Shown: positions 53,070 through 61,910 of the stretch, piece after piece
Numbering within the stretch: the stretch's first letter is position 1
Layout of the letters: every line of letters begins with the position of its first letter
Source: Magnetospirillum sp.
Lineage (GTDB): Bacteria; Pseudomonadota; Alphaproteobacteria; CACIAM-22H2
Length of the DNA: 64,000 nt
Direction of reading: 5' to 3'
Assembly: GCA_027532905.1 (NCBI GenBank)
Contig: JAPZUA010000005.1
Coordinates: 310,001 to 374,000 of the forward strand
The notes under the pieces: model-generated
Told to the model about the DNA's origin: nothing
Database searches by the model: none
The model's input: the letters and a program-made list of their open reading frames with translations, nothing else
Translations under genes and position numbers: made by a program

Positions 53070-54148
53070 GCGCGCAGGCTCGCGGCCAGAGCCTGGATCT
53101 GCGTCGCCATCGCGGCACTCGACACGTTCTCGCGCACCAGCATGTCGCGCGCGCGCGCTCCCATTGCAGCCGCCGCATCCGGAGCGGCGAGCATTGTAGC
53201 GACGGCCGCAGCCAACGCGGCCGGATCGCCCGGTGGCACGAGCCGGGCGGCGGCATGCCGCTCGATCTGGGGCCGATCCCACAGGCCACGATTGGCGCTT
53301 AGCACGACGGGCCGCGCACAGGCCATCGCCTGCAAGGCCGCACTTTGCCCCGACGGCTGCAACGTGTCCTGCAGCGGGACCACGACCAAGCGTGCGCGCT
53401 GCAGACGCGCGCGCAGATCGGCGTCCGAGATTGCCGCCTTGCGCCAGTCGCCGCGCTCGATGCGGATATTGGGCTTGTCGTTCGCGACCGGCAACGCTGT
53501 AATGAGTGTCAGCAGCGGAAACTCGGGCCGCCAAGCCGCAACCAGCGTCGCAAAATCGCGCTTGGGATCGTTACCGACGCTCAAAATCTCGTCGCTTGTG
53601 CCGACATCCGCATCGGGTTTCCAGAAATCGAGATCGACGCCGAACACGAAGTCGCGAATATCGAGTGCTCCGTCGGGAAATGCTTGGCGCAAATATTCGG
53701 CCTCGCCCTTCGACAAGGCGGCCAGCACTGTGTCGCGCAACAGCCATCGCAGCCATGCGCGCCGCAGCGCGCCCGTGTGCGGTTCGACGAGGCCCATGGT
53801 CAACAAGATCGGCCGTGCGGACACGAGCCTCAAACGATGCAGGAACGACAAAGCTAGGCCAAGCGCATGGTTGGTTGCGACGACCGCGGCAAAGCCCGCG
53901 AATTTGCCTCGCCCGCGCGCAAGCGCCCACACCGTGCGCGGATGCGTGCCGATCGCCGCACTGACGCGGTTGGCCAGCGCTTCGACGGCTCGGGGCCATG
54001 GGCGCGCAAGGCCGAATTCGCTTTCCTCGAGCATCGCCACGTCGGCACCTTGTGCGACAAGCTCGGCATAGCCGTAAGTGAACTCGCGCGGACCGCCCTC
54101 GGCCATCCGGTCGCTGCGCCCACTTCGGAAGAGATAGGCAAGACGCAT
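53066..54148 (-). CDS. Family 4-like glycosyltransferase
   Basis: A 360-residue GT-B enzyme. The N-terminal half begins MRLAYLFRSGRSDRMAEGGPREF in part, and the C-terminal half has VVVPLQDTLQPSGQSAALQAMACARPVVLSANRGLWD, followed by LVPPGDPAALAAAVATML, the usual GT4 donor-site order. ATG 54148 lies seven bases before the CMP-sugar synthetase stop. It may transfer the nonulosonic acid made by its upstream neighbours, though classic sialyltransferase motifs are not visible. Confidence 0.8.
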   Translation of the reverse strand: MRLAYLFRSGRSDRMAEGGPREFTYGYAELVAQGADVAMLEESEFGLARPWPRAVEALANRVSAAIGTHPRTVWALARGRGKFAGFAAVVATNHALGLALSFLHRLRLVSARPILLTMGLVEPHTGALRRAWLRWLLRDTVLAALSKGEAEYLRQAFPDGALDIRDFVFGVDLDFWKPDADVGTSDEILSVGNDPKRDFATLVAAWRPEFPLLTLITALPVANDKPNIRIERGDWRKAAISDADLRARLQRARLVVVPLQDTLQPSGQSAALQAMACARPVVLSANRGLWDRPQIERHAAARLVPPGDPAALAAAVATMLAAPDAAAAMGARARDMLVRENVSSAAMATQIQALAASLRA

Positions 54149-54155
54149 GATTCGC

Positions 54156-54878
54156 TCAGCCGTCCGTATCCGACGGGTCGCCGTGCGCGAGCACATACTC
54201 GACCATTCTTATGTCCCACTCGGTGTCGATCGACACGTGGTGGCCCGGGATCACGAGCGCGCCCGCGTTGCGGCCGAAGATCGTCTTCTGGTCGATGATG
54301 CATTCGCGCGTCATCGCGTAGGCAATACCGTTGCGATGGTAGAGCGGCGTCAATTGCTGGCGCGCGATCACGCCGCGCCCGCTTTCGTCGAAGAACCCGA
54401 GCTTGGGCCCGTCGAGCACGAACTGCTTGAGCGGATGGGCCTTGAGATCGGTCTGCGACACGGTGACGACCGAATCCCAGCCGCCGGTCGCAAGCATGCG
54501 GATCGCGTCCGACACGTTGGCAGGCGTGCGCAACGGCGAGGTGGGCTGCAGCATCGCGACGATGTCGTAGCGCACGCCATCAAGCGCTTCGCATTCGCCA
54601 AGCGCATGCGCCAGCACTTCGAGATCGCCAATACGGTCGCCCGAAATCTCGGGCGGGCGCCGGAATGGTGCGGCAAGGCCCGCCGCCTCGGCAACGGCCG
54701 CGATTTCTTCGTGGTCGGTCGAGACGACCGCGCGGTCGATCTCGGGCACTTGACGCACGACATCGCCTGCAAGGGCGACCAGCGGGCGGCCGCGCACCGT
54801 GCGCAGATTCTTGAGCTTGATGCCTTTCGAGCCGCCCCGCGCGGGGACGACCGCGAGCACGCGTTTGCCGTCGATCAA
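54156..54878 (-). CDS. CMP-nonulosonate cytidylyltransferase (NeuA-like)
   Basis: A 240-residue acylneuraminate cytidylyltransferase that activates a sialic-acid-like sugar with CTP. The CTP loop is VVPARGGSKGIKLKN (residues 10-24). VSTDHEEIAAVAE, RPPEISGD and MLQPTSPLR are diagnostic, and the metal-site segment IDTEWDIRMVE closes the domain. The start is TTG 54878, supported by a GGGAGG ribosome site at 54884-54889 with five-base spacing. It lies in the same operon as the NeuB-like gene, making a nonulosonic acid pathway likely. Confidence 0.9.
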   Translation of the reverse strand: MIDGKRVLAVVPARGGSKGIKLKNLRTVRGRPLVALAGDVVRQVPEIDRAVVSTDHEEIAAVAEAAGLAAPFRRPPEISGDRIGDLEVLAHALGECEALDGVRYDIVAMLQPTSPLRTPANVSDAIRMLATGGWDSVVTVSQTDLKAHPLKQFVLDGPKLGFFDESGRGVIARQQLTPLYHRNGIAYAMTRECIIDQKTIFGRNAGALVIPGHHVSIDTEWDIRMVEYVLAHGDPSDTDG

Positions 54879-54906
54879 AAGTGCCTCCCGAGGCGCGCAG
54901 CCGCAC

Positions 54907-55806
54907 TCATGCCGGCGTCAGAACGAGATAGAGATTGTCGGCACGGCCCGTGGCTTCGAGGCACGCCTGCCAATGTTTGTCCATGGTCGCGTCCAACGGC
55001 GGCATCGCCGTGCGACCTTTGGGTTTGCGGTCGCGCATCCAGTGGAGCGCGTTGGCCATACCGTAGCGATGCACATAGCGCGTCTCGGCAACGGCGAATC
55101 CGGCACGCCGCGCGCAGTTGCCGAGCGAGTCCGCGTCGAACGCCCAGCGATGCTGGGTGCGGTAGAAAAACGCCGGAAAATCGTCGGGCAGCAGATCCAT
55201 CAGGATGTCGCGCCGGTTCGGCGTGGACAGCACGAGGATGCCCGACGGCTTCAGCAACGCGCGGATCGACGCGAGAAAGTCGCGCGGTGCGTCGACATGC
55301 TCGATAACCTGAATGCAGAACGCAATGTCGAGGCCCGCCCCGATCGCGGCATAAGCCGCTTCGCATGAGGCGTACCAATCGTAGCCGCGCGCCTGCAGCG
55401 AAGGCGCGAAAGCCTGGTCGGGGTCGACGGCGATCGCGCGCGCGGGCAAAGCCCCCAGATGGTCGAGCAGACTGCCGCCGCCGCAGCCGACATCGGCGAC
55501 GACCGCCTTGCGCAGCGAACGCGGCCATACGACTTCGGTCGTGAAGCGCGCCAGTTCGTCGTGCATGTCGAAATGGCGACCCACGTCGTGGGCCTGTGCA
55601 AGCTTCGCGCGGTAGGCGTGCGATTCGTAGTCTTCCTTCTGCAGGCACGCACTTTCCGCAAGGCGATCGACGCCGCAGCCGCTGCAGCGCGCCACGGCCG
55701 CGTCGCGCGAGGCGCCAAAAATGCCATCGCGTACCGGGCCGCTGTATAGCTGCGTCCAGCCGGCGGCCGCGCAGATCGGGCACGGCGGAAAATCTTTCTC
55801 GTTCAT
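54907..55806 (-). CDS. SAM methyltransferase with N-terminal zinc ribbon
   Basis: A 299-residue protein with the same design as that at 47512: a four-cysteine N-terminal ribbon (CPICAAAG, CSGCGVDRL), then a Rossmann methyltransferase with VADVGCGGGSLLDHLG, AVDPD, CIQVIEHVDAPRDFLASI and LVLSTPNRRDILMDL. It sits between the HAD phosphatase and CMP-sugar synthetase genes, so its substrate may be the nonulosonic acid or a linked sugar. It overlaps the HAD gene by four bases. Confidence 0.83.
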   Translation of the reverse strand: MNEKDFPPCPICAAAGWTQLYSGPVRDGIFGASRDAAVARCSGCGVDRLAESACLQKEDYESHAYRAKLAQAHDVGRHFDMHDELARFTTEVVWPRSLRKAVVADVGCGGGSLLDHLGALPARAIAVDPDQAFAPSLQARGYDWYASCEAAYAAIGAGLDIAFCIQVIEHVDAPRDFLASIRALLKPSGILVLSTPNRRDILMDLLPDDFPAFFYRTQHRWAFDADSLGNCARRAGFAVAETRYVHRYGMANALHWMRDRKPKGRTAMPPLDATMDKHWQACLEATGRADNLYLVLTPA

Positions 55807-56414
55807 GCGGCAAGCCTCAGAAGCGGCAGGAGTTTGTCGAGCCGGTAGATGCGCGCGGCGTTCGCCGTACCGACCGGATAGAAGGCACAGCCGAACGCGG
55901 CGGCACTTGCGCGATCGTCGTCGCCGTCGCCGACGACGGCGATTTCGTGCGGTACGGTGCCGTGTTTGGCAATCAACTGCGCCAGCGTTTCTTCTTTGGC
56001 AGCCGGGCGGCCGTGCAGCGAACGGAAATGCCCGTCCCAGCCGCGGCGCGCCACGATCCAGGCAAGGCTCGCAAGCGGTGTGGCCGAACTCAGATGTGCG
56101 TCGATCCCCTCGGCTGCCAAGGCCCGCAATAGGACCTCGGCACCCGGCATCGCAGGTGCGGCAGCGACGGCCGCATCGACGATGTCCGTGTAGGCGAGCG
56201 CCAAAGCAGCCGCATCGCGGCCATCTTTGCGCGCACGCAGTGCGGCATAGCGCTTGAACACGACGTGGCGGTCGCCGGGACCGGCGGCAAGCGCTTGCGC
56301 CATCAGCGCGGCGCCGTCGGGATCGCCTGCGACGACGCGGTCGTAGGCGGCGCGCTTCAGCGCGTTCGAATCGACCAGCGTGCCGTCGAAATCGAAAACG
56401 ACGCGGCGGATCAT
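55803..56414 (-). CDS. HAD-family hydrolase, phosphatase-like
   Basis: A 203-residue haloacid dehalogenase-type phosphatase. Motif I is FDFDGTLVDSN, motif II is LSSATPL, and motifs III/IV are KEETL and VGDGDDDRASA. A helical cap lies at about residues 20-85. Coupled by ATGA to the NeuB-cupin gene, it is a candidate for a 9-phosphate phosphatase in nonulosonic acid synthesis, as in the Neu5Ac-9-P route. That role is inference from position. Confidence 0.85.
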   Translation of the reverse strand: MIRRVVFDFDGTLVDSNALKRAAYDRVVAGDPDGAALMAQALAAGPGDRHVVFKRYAALRARKDGRDAAALALAYTDIVDAAVAAAPAMPGAEVLLRALAAEGIDAHLSSATPLASLAWIVARRGWDGHFRSLHGRPAAKEETLAQLIAKHGTVPHEIAVVGDGDDDRASAAAFGCAFYPVGTANAARIYRLDKLLPLLRLAA

Positions 56415-57979
56415 TCCGACGGCGGGATCGTCGCCGAACGGATCTGTTCGGTCAGCTGGAAGCGGCCCCAATGGTCGACGATGGTCTTGCGCTGGGCCGA
56501 GGTCAGCTTGTTGATGTTGGGGTCGCGGTACATGCTGTCCGACTTCTGGATCGTGGTCGAAATCTCTTCGAACACCGAGCCTGTTTCGGTCCAGAAGCGG
56601 TGCCACACGCCGGGCAGCACGGTCAGCACGTCGCCAGGCTGCAGCACCTTGCGCTTGTTTTCCATCTCCATGACGAGTTCGCCCCACAACACGACGAAGG
56701 TTTCTTCCTTGTGCGTGTGGAAGTGCCACGGGTGCATCTGGCCCGGCAGCTGGACGAGTATCTTCTTGGCGTAGTCGCGGTTCACGACCGTGATCAGCAC
56801 CGCGCCGACCTTGCGGAAATTGGCCACACCGTAATGGTGCGAATACTCGGTCTGGAACTCGTGCGACAGCGGCACGCGTGCATAGGCAAGCAAGGCTTTG
56901 ACCTCGTGGATCGCGCGCTTGATCACGCGTGCATCCGGATCGCTCGGCCACTCGATGCCGGCAAGCTCGACCGGCGCGTCGGGGGCGACGGCTTGGCGTG
57001 CGACGATCCCGTCGCGCCACTCGCCCGAAGAAAGCTGGCCGGGGCGATAGGGGAACGCGAAATAAATATGGTCGGCGCGCAGCGTTTCGCCCACTTCGAT
57101 GCGGGTGCGCGCGAAAACGCCGCGGCGCAATTCGTCGATCGCGGTCTTCTCCGCGGGACTCGCGGGCTGGCGATGGCGGCTGCCCGAAAGTGCGCGCGCG
57201 CGCGCCCATGCCGCGATCCACGCATCGAGCTGGGCGGGCGTCGAGGAATAGGCGTTGAGCTTGATCGTGTCGGTTTCAATACCAACATGGCGCTCAAACA
57301 TGCGGGCACCGAACGCGTAGGCAAGCCCCACATGCACGGTCTCGCCGGGCGGCTCGTGTGTGGACCAGCCGATCGTCGTCCCCGGATAGCGCTCGGCGAA
57401 TTCGGCGATGTTGGCAAGATTGCAGGCAGCATCGGGTGTGGGATAGATCGACACGCAATGCATCAGCGCAAAATCGCAGCCGCGATGGGTGAGGAAGCTC
57501 ACAAGATCGTCGACCTCGCTTTGGTCGAGCCCGCCAGTCGAGGCGACCACGGGCAAACCACAGGTCGCGATTTTCTGCAAGAGCGGCCAGTCGCGCGCCG
57601 AGCAGCTCGCGACCTTGATAATGTCGAAACCCATGTCGGCGATGCGGTCGACCGAGGCCTCGTCGAACGGCGTGCACATCGCAAGCAGGCCCGTCTTGCG
57701 GATCTCGGCCAGCAACTCGCCGAACTGGGACCAGCTCAGCTGCGTCGACAGGAAGCGCGGCACGTGCTTGTTGGTCGGCACGGCGCGTTCGTCCTTGTGG
57801 ACGAATTCCGGCAGATCGCGGAACTGGAACTTGATCGCGGCCTTTACGCCGTGCCGCTTGGCGATCTCGGCGCAGGAACGGATGATGGCGCTGCCGTGCG
57901 CCACGCTGCCCTGGTGGTTGTTGGCAAGATCGAGGACAAAAAGATCCTCGAAGCCGAATTTTGCGATCGTCTCGGTCAT
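56411..57979 (-). CDS. NeuB-type nonulosonate synthase fused to a cupin domain
   Basis: A 522-residue fusion. Residues 1-275 form the TIM-barrel synthase that condenses phosphoenolpyruvate with a hexose: DLANNHQGSVAHG, KFQFRDLPEF, TPFDEASVD, KVASCSARDWPLL, STGGLDQSEVDDL, MHCVSIYPTP and GWSTHEPPG. Residues 280-360 are an antifreeze-like SAF domain (LRRGVFARTRIEVGETL). The extra C-terminal 160 residues form a cupin: HPWHFHTHKEETFVVLWGEL, then LQPGDVLTVLPGVWHRF, with the His/Glu metal set. Ordinary NeuB is about 340-350 residues. The cupin resembles sugar isomerases of the D-lyxose type, which is a weak guess. Confidence 0.9.
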   Translation of the reverse strand: MTETIAKFGFEDLFVLDLANNHQGSVAHGSAIIRSCAEIAKRHGVKAAIKFQFRDLPEFVHKDERAVPTNKHVPRFLSTQLSWSQFGELLAEIRKTGLLAMCTPFDEASVDRIADMGFDIIKVASCSARDWPLLQKIATCGLPVVASTGGLDQSEVDDLVSFLTHRGCDFALMHCVSIYPTPDAACNLANIAEFAERYPGTTIGWSTHEPPGETVHVGLAYAFGARMFERHVGIETDTIKLNAYSSTPAQLDAWIAAWARARALSGSRHRQPASPAEKTAIDELRRGVFARTRIEVGETLRADHIYFAFPYRPGQLSSGEWRDGIVARQAVAPDAPVELAGIEWPSDPDARVIKRAIHEVKALLAYARVPLSHEFQTEYSHHYGVANFRKVGAVLITVVNRDYAKKILVQLPGQMHPWHFHTHKEETFVVLWGELVMEMENKRKVLQPGDVLTVLPGVWHRFWTETGSVFEEISTTIQKSDSMYRDPNINKLTSAQRKTIVDHWGRFQLTEQIRSATIPPSE

Positions 57980-58002
57980 GGCGCTACCTTGTTCGGAAAA
58001 AC

Positions 58003-59097
58003 TCAAACGGCTGCGAGTGCAGCGGGCACCCACCCTTTGGAATAGTCGATCTTCACGCGCCGGCCCGTCTGCTGCGAGAGATGGGCGGCGGCAACCACGA
58101 GCATCGTGTCGAGCCCACGCGACAACGCGATGGGCGACTTCGCCGGGTCGCCCGCAAGTGCTTGATCGATGTGGCGCAGCTCTTCGATGAAATCGTCGGG
58201 GCGCGTTTTGGAAACGCGCTGCACGCTCGCAACACGGCCCGGCAATGCGGCTTCGACCTGGTCGATGCCGGGTGCGTAGCCGCAGGTCCATTCGACGAAA
58301 CCGTCCGCGCCCTGGATGCGCGCCCATTTGCGCGGCGGCTGCGTAACCACGTCCTGCACGCAACGCCCGACGAGCCCGCTCTCGGTCTCGAGCGTCATCA
58401 TGCACAGGCGGTCGTAGTCGATGGTGCCGTCGCGCACGAAATCGAGCGTGGCCTGAACGAAAACGACGCGCCCGCCGCCGACGACATGCGCAAAATGCTG
58501 CCACAGATTGGCCGCGTGCGAATGTTCGCCCGAAGCCCCGCCCCCGCGTTGCCAGTAGCCGAGATAGCTGTCGGAGGGGCCCGAAAGCCACGGATGGGCC
58601 GCGAAGATGCCGCCCCAGAATTCACGGAATTCGACGTCGAGCGTCGCGATCTTGCCGATTCCGGGGGCCAGCGCGGTGTCGCACGCAAGGCGGGCCGCAC
58701 GGCCCACGACATGGTCGTAGCCCACGAAGCCGGCCACACCCGCTTTGGCCGCTTCGTCGGCGAGCGCTTGGGCACCTTCAAGATTGGGGCCGCACAGCGG
58801 CTTCTCGACGAGGACGGCGCGCGCGCGTTCGGCCACAGCCGCGCGCGCGAGCTTGATGTGCACGTCGGGTGGCGTGCCGACGCAGACGAGATCGTAACCG
58901 CCTTTGGGCTCGTCGGCGGGCGCGAACAGGCGGATCGCCTCGTCCCACTTGCCGTAGCGCCCCGGATAGATCGAGTTGCGCATACGCGCGAGCGCTTGCG
59001 GATCGGGATCGACCACATCGACCGCCCAGTCGAGCGTGCGCGCGGCATTCGCCAGATGGTTACCGATCGAACCTGCGCCGTAGATCTTGACCTTCAT
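58003..59097 (-). CDS. Gfo/Idh/MocA family oxidoreductase
   Basis: A 364-residue NAD(P)-dependent sugar oxidoreductase. The Rossmann motif is VKIYGAGSIGNHLANAART, with VDPDP giving an acidic second strand, then GTPPDVHIKLA and the EKPLCGP motif (Lys in EKP) typical of the family. EHSHAANLWQHF supplies the C-terminal active-site histidines. Position before the NeuB-cupin gene suggests it oxidises or reduces a sugar precursor in the same pathway. A GAGAGAAA ribosome site precedes ATG 59097. Confidence 0.87.
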   Translation of the reverse strand: MKVKIYGAGSIGNHLANAARTLDWAVDVVDPDPQALARMRNSIYPGRYGKWDEAIRLFAPADEPKGGYDLVCVGTPPDVHIKLARAAVAERARAVLVEKPLCGPNLEGAQALADEAAKAGVAGFVGYDHVVGRAARLACDTALAPGIGKIATLDVEFREFWGGIFAAHPWLSGPSDSYLGYWQRGGGASGEHSHAANLWQHFAHVVGGGRVVFVQATLDFVRDGTIDYDRLCMMTLETESGLVGRCVQDVVTQPPRKWARIQGADGFVEWTCGYAPGIDQVEAALPGRVASVQRVSKTRPDDFIEELRHIDQALAGDPAKSPIALSRGLDTMLVVAAAHLSQQTGRRVKIDYSKGWVPAALAAV

Positions 59098-59128
59098 TTT
59101 CTCTCGATTCTCCTGAGCGCAGCGTCGA

Positions 59129-61045
59129 TCATTCGACGGCGGGCAGCCGGTTGGAAACAGATTTCGGGTCGGACTGGTCTGGCGCGCCGACGTGGGCGGC
59201 CAGCATTGCTTTGAACTCGGGACTGCGCATAGACAGCGTCTGGAACGTGCCTCGGTCTTTGACCTTGCCGTCTTCGAGCACCACGATCTCATCGCATTCT
59301 TTGAGCGTATTGATGCGGTGCGCGATGATGAGCGTCAGACGCTCCGGCGCGCGCGCGGCAAGAACCGACTGGATTTCACGTTCCGTCTCTCCATCAAGCG
59401 CACTCGTCGCCTCGTCGAAGATAAGAATGCTCGGACGGCGATAGACGGCACGCGCGATCGATACGCGCTGGATTTGCCCGCCCGACATGCGCCCGCCGCG
59501 CTCGCCTACATGCGTGTCGAGGCCGCGCGGTTGGGCGGCGACGAAAGCCGCAAGCTGCACCTCTTCGAGCACTTGGGCGAGGCGTACATTGTCGAGCTGT
59601 TCGCCGCAGGTGACGTTTTCAACAATTGTGGCATCGAAAAGAAACGGCGCTTGCGCCACGTAGCCGATGCTCCGGTGCCATTTGCGCAAGTCGATCGACG
59701 CGAGATCGACATCGTCGACCGACACGCGTCCGCTGGTCGGCGAAACGAGACCGGCGAGAATGTTTGCGAGCGTCGATTTTCCCGAACCCGACCGACCGAC
59801 AAGGCCGTAGACCTTGCCGCGTTCAAAGACGACGCTATCGACGGCAAGGGCCGGATGTTCTGCGTCGAGATAGGTTTTCTGTACGCGCTCAAGTGCTATG
59901 CGCCGCCACGATGCGGGCGGCTCGATCGTCGATTTCTCGGCTTGCGCGCGGTTGACTGCTTCGAGTTCGGACAGAACCTCAAGGATCGAATGCACGATCG
60001 GTGCCGAACGAAAGAGCTGGGCGAGGCTGTTGCCGATCGCATTGAAAACCGGCAAAACACGCGCGAAGAATACTGCGACGATCGCCATCGTGGCGGCAGC
60101 ACCGGCGGCATTGTCGCTCGTCGCCCACAGCGCGAATGCGGTCGCCAGAAATCCGATCTGGCCCATCGTATGGATCAGAATGCCGGGCGAGCCGGCCCAT
60201 ATGCGCGCCGAGATTCCCAATGCCGAGGCGGTGCGGTTGGGGGTTGCGAAGTAGTCGACGAAATAGCGTCTGTTGCCCGAAAGTTTGACCTCGCGAAGGC
60301 CCGCCAGTACCTGCATGAGCCGTTGGGCGGCAACATTGCGCACGTCCGCGACGGCATTTGCGCTGCGCCTTATGTGCTTGCGGAAGAAGCCGACAACGCC
60401 CGCCACTAATGCAGCCGTCACAGCAATGGCCCCGATGCCCATCGACGGCGCCATTGCCACGACGGCGATCGCCGGCATCAAGATGAGGACCAAAGACTGC
60501 GTGCACGCCATTACGTTCTGGAGAAAGTCGTTGCGCCACGTCGAAACATCGACCTGAATGAGGTTCAATTTCGCGGCGGTCGAGAAGCGTTGCGACCACT
60601 CGATAGGTGCGGCGACAAGCTGTTCCAGCATTTCGTTCGCCAGGCGCGTCCGGCACGCTACCGAATGGCGCTCCGAAATGTAGAGCGTCAGAAGGCGCAC
60701 GCTCGCCGACACGAGCATGAGCATGACGATGGCGGCTGCAAACACGCCGAGCGCTGCAGTTTGGTTGGCAAGATCGATCCACAGCGCCAGGAACGTTCCC
60801 ACCTTCGACGTCGACAAGCTTTCCGGATCGAAGAGCACATAGACAATCGGGCCGATCATCGCGAGAATGCCAATCTCGAGCATCCCCGACAGGAGGGAGA
60901 CCGCGACAATAGAGAAAGCGCCGAGCTGCTCGCGCGTCGACATCAAGCGAAACGCGCGGACAACCAAATTGCGCCGTAAGCCCCCCGTCACCGGCGAACC
61001 GCCGCTGATATCGTTAAGTTTGCCCAATGGCGATCCTTTTTCCAC
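59129..61045 (-). CDS. ABC exporter with fused membrane and ATPase domains, flippase-like
   Basis: A 638-residue half-transporter. Six membrane helices span about residues 40-330. The ATPase has Walker A GRSGSGKST, signature MSGGQIQR, Walker B ILIFDEATSALD and switch histidine in IIAHRIN. Similar proteins (MsbA, PglK) move lipid-linked oligosaccharides or lipid A across the inner membrane, and the carbohydrate neighbours make that the best guess. The start is GTG 61045, and downstream TTG at 61027 is possible. A palindrome lies about 100 bases upstream. Confidence 0.88.
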   Translation of the reverse strand: MEKGSPLGKLNDISGGSPVTGGLRRNLVVRAFRLMSTREQLGAFSIVAVSLLSGMLEIGILAMIGPIVYVLFDPESLSTSKVGTFLALWIDLANQTAALGVFAAAIVMLMLVSASVRLLTLYISERHSVACRTRLANEMLEQLVAAPIEWSQRFSTAAKLNLIQVDVSTWRNDFLQNVMACTQSLVLILMPAIAVVAMAPSMGIGAIAVTAALVAGVVGFFRKHIRRSANAVADVRNVAAQRLMQVLAGLREVKLSGNRRYFVDYFATPNRTASALGISARIWAGSPGILIHTMGQIGFLATAFALWATSDNAAGAAATMAIVAVFFARVLPVFNAIGNSLAQLFRSAPIVHSILEVLSELEAVNRAQAEKSTIEPPASWRRIALERVQKTYLDAEHPALAVDSVVFERGKVYGLVGRSGSGKSTLANILAGLVSPTSGRVSVDDVDLASIDLRKWHRSIGYVAQAPFLFDATIVENVTCGEQLDNVRLAQVLEEVQLAAFVAAQPRGLDTHVGERGGRMSGGQIQRVSIARAVYRRPSILIFDEATSALDGETEREIQSVLAARAPERLTLIIAHRINTLKECDEIVVLEDGKVKDRGTFQTLSMRSPEFKAMLAAHVGAPDQSDPKSVSNRLPAVE

Positions 61046-61142
61046 GCTGCTTTGCTCGACTCGAGTGGCGCTGCAGCGCGCACGGATGCGTGCCGCGTAG
61101 CGGCGCCGACTGCCAAAAAAGGATTCGGCGCAAAAAGGTCGA

Positions 61143-61157
61143 GTTCACGCTGTGAAC
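61143..61157. promoter_or_regulatory. Palindrome GTTCAC-N3-GTGAAC, candidate operator
   Basis: GTTCAC (61143-61148), spacer GCT, GTGAAC (61152-61157): a perfect 6-3-6 palindrome 98 bases before the ABC exporter start. It matches the pattern of the site at 62942-62956 (GTTCAY-N3-RTGAAC). It runs directly into ACATGTAAC (61156-61164), a word also seen in the scoA inverted repeat. Confidence 0.45.
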
Positions 61158-61215
61158 ATGTAACTAGCATTCTTGTTCTGGCGATTGCAACAATGACGCG
61201 TTGGTTGCGGCATAT

Positions 61216-61901
61216 TCAGCAAGCAGCTTCGCATGGCTTATCTGCCCCTTTACGGAGATGCCGGGGGTTTGGGTCAGGATTTGCGTTTCGTAGAATAATT
61301 ATCGTAAACGTCATTTCGTTGCGCGCGAGCGGCCAAGCGATATACGGCAGCATTTCACGCGCGAAAAGCGACAATCCAATGCAGGAAATGGTCGATTTGC
61401 TTCCGCCGGTAAACAGAGAATTGGAAATAGCGTCGAGATTTTCCCGCGCGACGGCCTCGACAGCTTCAAGCGGGTTAGGAAAATACCCGACGTCGCGCGT
61501 AGTCCAGCGAGTGGTAGTATGCATGGACGATTTCGACATCGGCCTTGGCATAGCTCGGCAGCTCCCCGCGAAAAAATGCCGCCCTCGATTTGACGCCTTT
61601 CGAATCATGAAAGCGAAACTCGAAATCGCTCCCCATCTGGCTACTCACGCCAGCGATAGCTTCATAGATTTGCTGGCCTGCTTTTAGCTTTGCAAGCGAG
61701 ACGCCCCGCAATCCCAACCTATTGTCCGCGAAACGTTGGAGTAGCTAGTGGACAATCATCGCAGTGCCCGACGACAAGGGCGTCGGCAGCGCACCGGGAC
61801 AGCACACGAACGGTATCCGTTTCGGCGAGTTTTCCATCGAACCTACCGTCTAGCCGAACCAGCCTTGCTGCGACGTACGTAGCGCACCAGTCGGCACCCA
61901 C
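61216..61901 (-). pseudogene. Decayed gene with two apparent frameshifts, possibly a glycosyltransferase
   Basis: Three consecutive minus-strand frames each read like coding sequence but change frame. 61901-61719 gives GADWCATYVAARLVRLDGRF and ALVVGHCDDCPLATPTF, ending in TAG. 61717-61475 gives GLRGVSLAKLKAGQQIYEAI, EFRFHDSKGVKSRAAFFRGE and EIVHAYYHSLDYAR. From about 61500 to 61216 the third frame continues VGYFPNPLEAVEAVARENLD. The junctions fit one-base frame changes near 61720 and 61495. The text resembles glycosyltransferases, but the family is not certain, and the segment is more AT-rich than its neighbours. Confidence 0.45.
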
Positions 61902-61910
61902 GCCCGTCGA

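Noticed and set aside
61052-61687. Plus-strand frame of 211 codons opposite the decayed gene
   Set aside because: It runs antisense to frames with much better protein character, has no ribosome site and no recognisable segment.
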